Below are positions 58,885 through 64,000 of a stretch of 64,000 bases of DNA, piece by piece. The stretch covers positions 36,568-100,567 of the forward strand of contig CAYWVY010000001.1 of assembly GCA_964461885.1 (NCBI GenBank). The letters are read 5' to 3'. The notes under the pieces are model-generated. The model searched no databases, was not told where the DNA came from, and worked only from the letters and a program-made list of their open reading frames with translations. Position 1 is the first letter of the stretch. The number at the start of each line of letters is the position of its first letter. This DNA comes from UBA288 sp964461885 (GTDB taxonomy: Archaea > Halobacteriota > Methanomicrobia > Methanomicrobiales > Methanospirillaceae). The position numbers were made by a program, and so were the translations under genes.

Positions 58885-59493
58885 ATGGCGATGGTCGAGA
58901 CGCTCGGCGAGTGGTACGGCCCGATCCCCTGGTGGCGGGCTTCGCCCGAAGAGGTGATGATCGGCGCTATCCTGGTCCAGCAGACGCGATGGGAGAACGT
59001 GGAGCGCGGACTCGACCGGCTTCGCGCGGCGGGCCTCCTCTCGTTCGAGGCGATCGACAAGGCCCCGCCGGAGGCGGTCGAGGAGGCCGTCTGCTGCACG
59101 GGGTTCTTCCGGGTCAAGACCCGCAGGCTGAAGGCCCTCGCCCGGCTCATGACACGCACGTACGGCTCGGTCGAGGCGATGGCCCGGGCGCCCACGGACG
59201 AACTCCGCCGCGACCTCCTTGGCGTCCCCGGCATCGGTGAGGAGACGGCCGACGCGATTCTCTGTTACGCTTTCAGCCGCTGTGCGTTCGTGATCGACAC
59301 GTACACGCGCCGCCTCTGCGCCTGCGCAGGGGTCGCGGAGCCGCCCGGCGGGTACCGCGCGCTCTTCGAATCGGTATTGCCGCGAAAGAACCGGAGTTAC
59401 CGCCAGACCCATGCGCATATCGTTGAATACGGCAAAACCTACTGCAGCAGGAGACGGTGCGAGGGATGCTCGATCAGGAGTTCGGACGGATAG
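58885..59493 (+). CDS. endonuclease III-like DNA glycosylase
   Basis: The 202-residue protein has the HhH-GPD fold: VMIGAILVQQTRWENVERGL, the hairpin LLGVPGIGEETADAILCYAF and the catalytic Asp138 in VIDTYTRRL. At the position of EndoIII Lys120 there is Glu (Glu120), so base excision without lyase activity is expected. The C-terminus has only three cysteines, C187, C192 and C195, instead of the four of the iron-sulfur cluster. ATG 58885 gives numbering in register with EndoIII; an upstream start at 58807 would run through the dead npdG. It overlaps the aldolase gene by 28 bases. Confidence 0.85.
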   Translation: MAMVETLGEWYGPIPWWRASPEEVMIGAILVQQTRWENVERGLDRLRAAGLLSFEAIDKAPPEAVEEAVCCTGFFRVKTRRLKALARLMTRTYGSVEAMARAPTDELRRDLLGVPGIGEETADAILCYAFSRCAFVIDTYTRRLCACAGVAEPPGGYRALFESVLPRKNRSYRQTHAHIVEYGKTYCSRRRCEGCSIRSSDG

Positions 59494-60005
59494 GCCGGCG
59501 GCTCGTCGCCGAGAGGCTCGTCGGCGCCACCTTCGGCAACATGTCGGTGCGCGACGGCGACGCGCTGCAGATCACGAAAACCGGGTGCTGCCTCGACGAA
59601 CCGGGGCTTCCCGTCACGGTGCCGCTCGCAGGAGAGGCCCCGCAAGAGGCGTCGTCCGAGTACCGGGTCCACCGGGCCGTCTACCTCCGGGCCGGGTACC
59701 GGGCGATCGTCCACGCCCACCCGGTACACGCGGTCGCGGCCTCGCTCCTCTACGACGCGATCGAGCCGATCGACTCGGAGGGGGAGATGCTCTGCCCGTT
59801 CATCCCCGTCGTCGCCGGGCGTCCCGGCACGGACGAGCTCGCGAACGCGGTGGCCGAAGGGCTGGCCCGGGCTCGCGTGGTGATCGCGCGGGGCCACGGG
59901 ACCTTCGCGGGCGGCGCCTCGCTCGACGAGGCCTGCCTCTACACCTCGCTCGCCGAACACGCCTGCCACGTCCTCCTCCTGGTCGAGGCGCACCGCCGGG
60001 GGTGA
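59466..60005 (+). CDS. class II aldolase (fuculose-phosphate aldolase-like)
   Basis: The 179-residue protein is a class II aldolase/adducin: GATFGNMSVRDGD, the Glu/Arg of SSEYRVHRAVY, zinc ligands in IVHAHPVHAVA and GHGTFAGG. Relatives split fuculose-1-phosphate or 5-deoxyribulose-1-phosphate into dihydroxyacetone phosphate and lactaldehyde. Its neighbours, a methylthioinosine phosphorylase and a deoxyadenosine deaminase overlapping or following within two bases, point to the second. Lactaldehyde also feeds F420 synthesis in methanogens. It starts inside the glycosylase gene; ATG 59457 is an alternative. Confidence 0.85.
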   Translation: MLDQEFGRIGRRLVAERLVGATFGNMSVRDGDALQITKTGCCLDEPGLPVTVPLAGEAPQEASSEYRVHRAVYLRAGYRAIVHAHPVHAVAASLLYDAIEPIDSEGEMLCPFIPVVAGRPGTDELANAVAEGLARARVVIARGHGTFAGGASLDEACLYTSLAEHACHVLLLVEAHRRG

Positions 60006-60682
60006 TGGGCGCGCTCGCAATCATCGGCGGCACGAGCCTGCTCGACTGCCCCCTTCCCCCGCTCGAGGAGCGAACGGTCCCGACCCCGTTCGGCCCGGCC
60101 TCTGTACTCGCGGGCAACGGGTTCCTGCTCCTGCTCCGGCACGGCAACGGCCGTCCCCCGCACCGGGTCAACCACCGGGGGAACCTGGCCGCGCTTGCTC
60201 TCGCGGGTGCGGACCGGGTCGTGCTGATCGGATCGACGGGCTCGCTCCGGGCCGAGCACAGGCCCGGCTCCCTCCTGGTTCCCGCTGACTACGCTACGAC
60301 TGCGCTCGTGCCGACGATCCACGACGGGGCTATTGTCCACGTCTGCCCCGGCTTCTCAGACGGACTCTCGCAACGGCTCGCCGGGCTCGTACCCGGCACC
60401 CACCACGGCGGCGTTTACGTCCAGACACCGGGGCCGCGGCTCGAGACGCAGGCCGAGGTGCGGGCGCTCGCGCAGTATGCAGACGTCGTCGGGATGACCT
60501 GCGCCTCCGAGGCCGCACTCGCGAACGAGCTCGGTCTCGAGGTGGCTGCGCTTTGCACAGTCGAGAACTACGCCCACGGCCTCGACAACAGCCCCGTCTC
60601 GTTCGAGGCGATCGTCGAGGCGGCCCGCGCTAACGCCGACCGCATGGGCGGAATTGTGCAGCGGCTGATCGAGGAACTCTGA
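60005..60682 (+). CDS. S-methyl-5'-thioinosine phosphorylase (MTAP family)
   Basis: The 225-residue enzyme belongs to the PNP/MTAP family: ALAIIGGTSLLDCPL, RHGNGRPPHRVNHRGNLAAL, LIGSTGSLRAEHRPGSLLVP, VYVQTPGPRLETQAEVRAL and GMTCASEAALANELGLEVAAL as the purine pocket. Methanogen members, such as the characterised MJ0060, prefer methylthioinosine and deoxyinosine to adenosine substrates. It overlaps the aldolase stop by one base and is followed after one base by the deaminase gene, so the three form an operon. Confidence 0.9.
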   Translation: MGALAIIGGTSLLDCPLPPLEERTVPTPFGPASVLAGNGFLLLLRHGNGRPPHRVNHRGNLAALALAGADRVVLIGSTGSLRAEHRPGSLLVPADYATTALVPTIHDGAIVHVCPGFSDGLSQRLAGLVPGTHHGGVYVQTPGPRLETQAEVRALAQYADVVGMTCASEAALANELGLEVAALCTVENYAHGLDNSPVSFEAIVEAARANADRMGGIVQRLIEEL

Positions 60683-60683
60683 C

Positions 60684-62000
60684 ATGACTAAGGATACCGA
60701 CATCTTCGAGACCCGCGCCCCGCTCCTGATCCGGGACGTGCGCCGGGACGACCGCATAGTCGACGTGGTCGTCGGCGACGACGGCCTGATCGCCGCGATC
60801 GGCGAGAAAGCCGGGCGCGGCCACGAGTACGACCACGAGATCGACGGCCGGGGCCGCGTCCTCCTGCCGGGGCTCGTCAACACCCACACGCACGCGGCCA
60901 TGACCCTGCTCCGGGGGTACGCGGACGACATGCTCCTCCAACCCTGGCTCGCCGAGCGAATCTGGCCGCTCGAGGCCCACCTGACCGCGGACGATGTCTA
61001 CTGGGGCACGCGCCTCGCCTGCCTCGAGATGATCGCGAGCGGCACTGTCGGGTTCAACGACATGTACTTCTTCATGGAGTCGGCCGCCCGCGCCGTGGAC
61101 GAGGCCGGCCTGCGCGCCCAGCTCGCCTACGGGTTCATCGACCTCTTCGACAGCGCGAAGCGCGAGCACGAGTGCCGCGCGACGGAGGAGCTCGCGGACA
61201 CGGTGGCCCGCATGGCGAACCCGCGCCTCTCGGCGGCCGTCGGACCGCACGCAGTCTACACGGTCTCGCCCGAGGGGCTCCGCTGGTGCGCGGAGTTCGC
61301 TGCCGAGCAGAAGATCGGGGTCCACGTCCACCTCGCCGAGACGGAGACCGAGGTCGCGGACGCCGTTCGGACTACGGGCCGGCGCCCGGCCGCGCTGCTG
61401 GACGAGGCGGGCCTGCTCTGCCCGCGCACGGTCGCGGCCCACGGCTGCTGGCTCGACGACGCCGAGTGCCGCCTGATGGCTGAGCGGGGAGCGACCGTCT
61501 CCCACAACCCGGCCTCGAACATGAAGCTCGCGACGGGACGGGCCATGCCCTACCCGGCGCTGAAACAGGCCGGCGCCCGGATCGCCCTCGGGACGGACGG
61601 CGCAGCATCGAACAACAGCCTCGATCTCTTCGAGGAGATGAAGACGGCCGCGCTCTTACAGAAGTTTGCGTGGGGCGACCCGACGGTCCTCCCTGCCCCG
61701 GAAGCCCTCTCGCTCGCAGCCAACAACGCCCACGCGGCCCTCGGGTGGGCCGGGGGCAGGCTCGAGGCGGGGGCTCCGGCGGACCTCGTGCTCGTCGACA
61801 CGCGAACGCCGTGCAACACCCCGCTCCACAGCGCGGTCTCGAACGCGGTCTACGCCTGCTCGGGCGCCGCGGTCACGACCACGCTCTGCGCCGGCCAAGT
61901 GCTGATGCACGAGAGGGTGATCCCGGGCGCGGACGAAGTGCTGAGCGGTGCCACGAACGCTGCGCGGGCCCTGATCGGCCGCGCCGCCGAGAGCCCCTGA
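60684..62000 (+). CDS. dadD: 5'-deoxyadenosine / methylthioadenosine / SAH deaminase
   Basis: The 438-residue amidohydrolase has the metal motifs of the MtaD/DadD group: LPGLVNTHTHAAMTLLRG, VHVHLAETETEV with the two further ligands, HGCWLDDAE and ALGTDGAASNNSLDLFEEMK with the catalytic Asp. DadD deaminates 5'-deoxyadenosine, the by-product of radical-SAM enzymes such as ThiC, and also methylthioadenosine and SAH. Its product is the phosphorylase substrate in this operon. A start ATG at 60684 follows the previous stop by one base. Confidence 0.9.
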   Translation: MTKDTDIFETRAPLLIRDVRRDDRIVDVVVGDDGLIAAIGEKAGRGHEYDHEIDGRGRVLLPGLVNTHTHAAMTLLRGYADDMLLQPWLAERIWPLEAHLTADDVYWGTRLACLEMIASGTVGFNDMYFFMESAARAVDEAGLRAQLAYGFIDLFDSAKREHECRATEELADTVARMANPRLSAAVGPHAVYTVSPEGLRWCAEFAAEQKIGVHVHLAETETEVADAVRTTGRRPAALLDEAGLLCPRTVAAHGCWLDDAECRLMAERGATVSHNPASNMKLATGRAMPYPALKQAGARIALGTDGAASNNSLDLFEEMKTAALLQKFAWGDPTVLPAPEALSLAANNAHAALGWAGGRLEAGAPADLVLVDTRTPCNTPLHSAVSNAVYACSGAAVTTTLCAGQVLMHERVIPGADEVLSGATNAARALIGRAAESP

Positions 62001-62221
62001 GATGTCAGCGGCTGCGGCGCGAGCGGCAGCGGGGTTTTTATCTTCCGATCACTCCTCCAGGGAGGGACCGGGAGGAGATCGCCCGTTTGGCTACGTCAGG
62101 GCGGGGGCCTGACGCCGCAGCACCCGGGGCTAGAATGAAGGTATAATGTGGGTACGAAGAGAATATATGAGCCAGGAGACCGGGCGACGATCCTCCCAGC
62201 ACAAGGTGAAATAGTTCCGTG

Positions 62222-63259
62222 ATGCACCCTCGCTCCCTCTCTGCCCAGAGTGCCGTCTCCAGACCCGACGGAGGGGAGCCGGGCTCGTTCGTGATCTCCC
62301 TCGACTGCGAACTCTTCTGGGGTGTGAGGGACAAACGGCGGCTTCAGGACTACCGCGAGAACCTCCTTGGGGAGCGCCAGGTCGTCCCCCGCCTGCTCGA
62401 CCTCTTCGACGAGTTCGACGTCCACGCAACCTGGGCCTTCGTCGGCTTCCTCTTCTACTCGGACCGGTTGAGCCTCATCTCAAACCTTCCGAACCGCCTG
62501 CCGCACTACACGAACCCGCTCTTCTCGGCCTACGACGAGCTGGCCGCGATCGGCGAGGACGAGTCCCTCGACCCCTTTCATTTCGGCGGGAGCCTGATCG
62601 AGGAGGTGCTGCGTCACCCGGGCCAGGAGGTCGCGAGCCACACCTTCTCTCACTTCTACTGCCTCGAGCAGGGCCAGACCGTGGAGGACTTCCGGGCGGA
62701 CCTCGAGGCGAACTGCCGAGCAGCCCAGCGGCACGGGATCGACCTGCGGAGCCTGGTCTTCCCGAGGAACCAGGTCAACCCTGACTACCTGGAGATCTGT
62801 TACGACCTCGGGATCTGCGCCTACCGCGGGAACACCTCGTCGTGGCTCTACCGTTCCATGAACGAGGAGGAGGAGTCGACCGTCCGCCGGGCGCTCCGCT
62901 ACGCTGATGCCTTCGTCAACCTCTCGGGGAGCCGGATCGTGCGGCCCGCGGGGAACGGCGGGAGGACCCCGATCGACGTCAGTGCTTCGAGGTTCCTCTA
63001 CCCCCAGTACTGGTGGTCGGCCCCGTTCGACCGCATACGGGTGCGGCGGATCGCGAACGAGATGCGGGTCGCCGCGCGGAAGGGCTACTGCTACCATATC
63101 TGGTGGCACCCGCACAACTTCGGGGTGAACCAGGAGGCGAATCTCCGGATCCTGCGCGGTATCCTGGAGGAGTACCGGGCCCTGCACGACGAGTATGGCT
63201 TCGCGGCCCTCTCGATGAGCGAGGTCGCGGACCGGGTGCTCCGGCAACCCGCGGTTTGA
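62222..63259 (+). CDS. polysaccharide deacetylase-like protein
   Basis: The 345-residue protein has the NodB homology pattern: FVISLDCELFWGVRD with the first Asp, DVHATWAFVGFLFYS, HPGQEVASHTFSHFYC with the metal-binding histidines, and HIWWHPHNFG with the catalytic His near the C-terminus. No signal peptide is seen, so a cytoplasmic sugar substrate is likely. ATG 62222 is chosen over GTG 62219. TATA-like signals lie at about 62140-62146 and 62162-62169. The role is probably in surface glycan modification. Confidence 0.85.
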   Translation: MHPRSLSAQSAVSRPDGGEPGSFVISLDCELFWGVRDKRRLQDYRENLLGERQVVPRLLDLFDEFDVHATWAFVGFLFYSDRLSLISNLPNRLPHYTNPLFSAYDELAAIGEDESLDPFHFGGSLIEEVLRHPGQEVASHTFSHFYCLEQGQTVEDFRADLEANCRAAQRHGIDLRSLVFPRNQVNPDYLEICYDLGICAYRGNTSSWLYRSMNEEEESTVRRALRYADAFVNLSGSRIVRPAGNGGRTPIDVSASRFLYPQYWWSAPFDRIRVRRIANEMRVAARKGYCYHIWWHPHNFGVNQEANLRILRGILEEYRALHDEYGFAALSMSEVADRVLRQPAV

Positions 63260-63280
63260 GGAGGTCGCCTCCTCCGGCAG

Positions 63281-64000
63281 TTACGCCGTCTCGATCTTCG
63301 ACGCGCACTCAAGGCCGAGCTCTTCGATGGAGACCTCACGCATCCTGAATTTCTGGATCTTGCCGGAGACCGACATGGGAAAGTCATCGACGAACTTCAC
63401 GTATCGGGGGATCTTGAAGTGCGCGATCTTCCCGACACAGAAGCTGCGGATCTCCTCCGGCATGGCGGTCTCGCCCTCTTTGAGCGCGACCCAGGCCATC
63501 AGCTCCTCGCCGTACTTCTCGTCGGGGACGCCGATCACGTAGACGTCGCGGATCTTCGGGTGGTGGTGGAGGAACTCCTCGATCTCGCGGGGGTAGAGGT
63601 TCTCGCCGCCGCGGATCACCATGTCCTTGAGCCTCCCCTCGATCTTGAAATAGCCCTCCTCATCCATGGTTCCGAGGTCGCCCGTGTGGACCCAACCGTT
63701 CCGGTCGAGCGTCAGGTGCGTGGCCGACGGGTTGTTGTAGTAGCACTTCATGACCATGTAGCCGCGGGCGCAGATCTCGCCGACCTCGCCCCGGGGCAGG
63801 ATCTTCCCCGTGGCCGGGTCGACGATCTTGAGCTCGGCGTGGGGGAAGGACCGGCCGACCGTGGAGACGCGCCGCTCCAGCGGGTCGTCGGTCGTGGTCA
63901 TGGTGACCCCCGGTGCGGTCTCGGTCTGGCCGTACACGATCACAATCTCGGACATGTTCATGCGCGTGTTGACCTGCTTCATCACCTCGACGGGACAGGG
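63281..64000 (-). CDS. acyl-CoA synthetase (AMP-forming), C-terminal part
   Basis: The minus-strand frame enters from the right edge and continues unbroken to its stop. It holds the AMP-binding signature VIVYGQTETAPGVT, GEICARGYMVMKCYYNNPSA, WVHTGDLGTMDEEGYF with the hinge Asp and GRLKDMVIRGGENLYPREIE, and the catalytic Lys in VSGKIQKFRMRE. The type is fatty- or benzoate-acyl-CoA synthetase rather than acetyl-CoA synthetase. The N-terminal half lies outside the window. In a hydrogenotrophic methanogen it may activate acetate or imported fatty acids. Confidence 0.9.
   Translation of the reverse strand, partial: PCPVEVMKQVNTRMNMSEIVIVYGQTETAPGVTMTTTDDPLERRVSTVGRSFPHAELKIVDPATGKILPRGEVGEICARGYMVMKCYYNNPSATHLTLDRNGWVHTGDLGTMDEEGYFKIEGRLKDMVIRGGENLYPREIEEFLHHHPKIRDVYVIGVPDEKYGEELMAWVALKEGETAMPEEIRSFCVGKIAHFKIPRYVKFVDDFPMSVSGKIQKFRMREVSIEELGLECASKIETA

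Noticed and set aside
1..64000. CRISPR arrays, insertion sequences, rRNA genes
   Set aside because: No regularly spaced repeats, transposase motifs, terminal inverted repeats or rRNA sequence were seen on either strand.

Overview
This GC-rich window comes from a methanogenic archaeon, most likely of the order Methanomicrobiales. Evidence includes methenyl-H4MPT cyclohydrolase (mch), the methanofuran enzyme MfnB, F420-0:gamma-glutamyl ligase (CofE), a methanogenesis marker 12 protein, pyruvoyl-dependent arginine decarboxylase, Orc1/Cdc6, TFE, Trm56, Alba, aIF1 and archaeal-type ValRS, together with TATA-box promoters just upstream of many starts. The genus cannot be fixed by eye. A run of exactly 100 N at 36544-36643 shows this is a scaffolded draft assembly.

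Layout. 1-8600: a broken beta-lysine acetyltransferase (ablB), pdaD, a long disordered hydrophilic protein, a Cache-type lipoprotein, thiC, a frameshifted CorA-like gene, a pyruvate-kinase-C-like protein paired with a membrane protein, and a PAS remnant. 8600-22150: a DUF92 membrane protein, valS, tmk, a HisA-like protein, mfnB-guaB, an ArsR-like regulator, mch, cdc6 with an upstream zinc-ribbon protein, a candidate C/D box sRNA, apgM and a sugar epimerase. 22187-26022: marker protein 12 and the porCDAB pyruvate synthase operon. 26044-30330: a histidine kinase remnant, then a MacB-type ABC exporter, a CARDB-like surface protein, and an XRE regulator/DUF2178 pair with a dyad between them.

30415-35308: a homologue of the molybdenum storage protein, two small winged-helix proteins, an overlapping trm56 / ATP-grasp / tfe / HD-domain run, an ACT regulator and tRNA-Leu(GAG). 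35922-38833: a cobalt/nickel ECF transporter (cbiMNQO, interrupted by the assembly gap) behind a strong palindrome; its ATPase carries an unusual C-terminal extension. A decayed second cbiN follows. 39653-43687: a cation/proton antiporter, cofE, a possible 48-residue protein, alba and asd. 43903-49507: three GT4 glycosyltransferases and a large polytopic protein (surface glycan locus).

49573-64000: an ACT protein, homoserine dehydrogenase and an unusual HTH/Cys/DDTDS protein in one operon; cobQ; aIF1; a tandem PPK2 phosphotransferase; chorismate mutase; an M50 protease; two nearly identical cyclophilins; thioredoxin followed by a dead NADPH:F420 oxidoreductase gene; an EndoIII-like glycosylase; an aldolase / thioinosine phosphorylase / deaminase operon that reads as a 5'-deoxyadenosine and methylthioadenosine salvage route; a polysaccharide deacetylase-like protein; and the C-terminal part of an acyl-CoA synthetase.

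The window is a mix of core methanogen housekeeping and accessory genes, with at least seven broken or remnant genes. The observations most worth following are the C/D box sRNA, the molybdenum storage homologue, the ECF transporter with its operator and extended ATPase, the deoxyadenosine salvage operon and the HTH-DDTDS protein.
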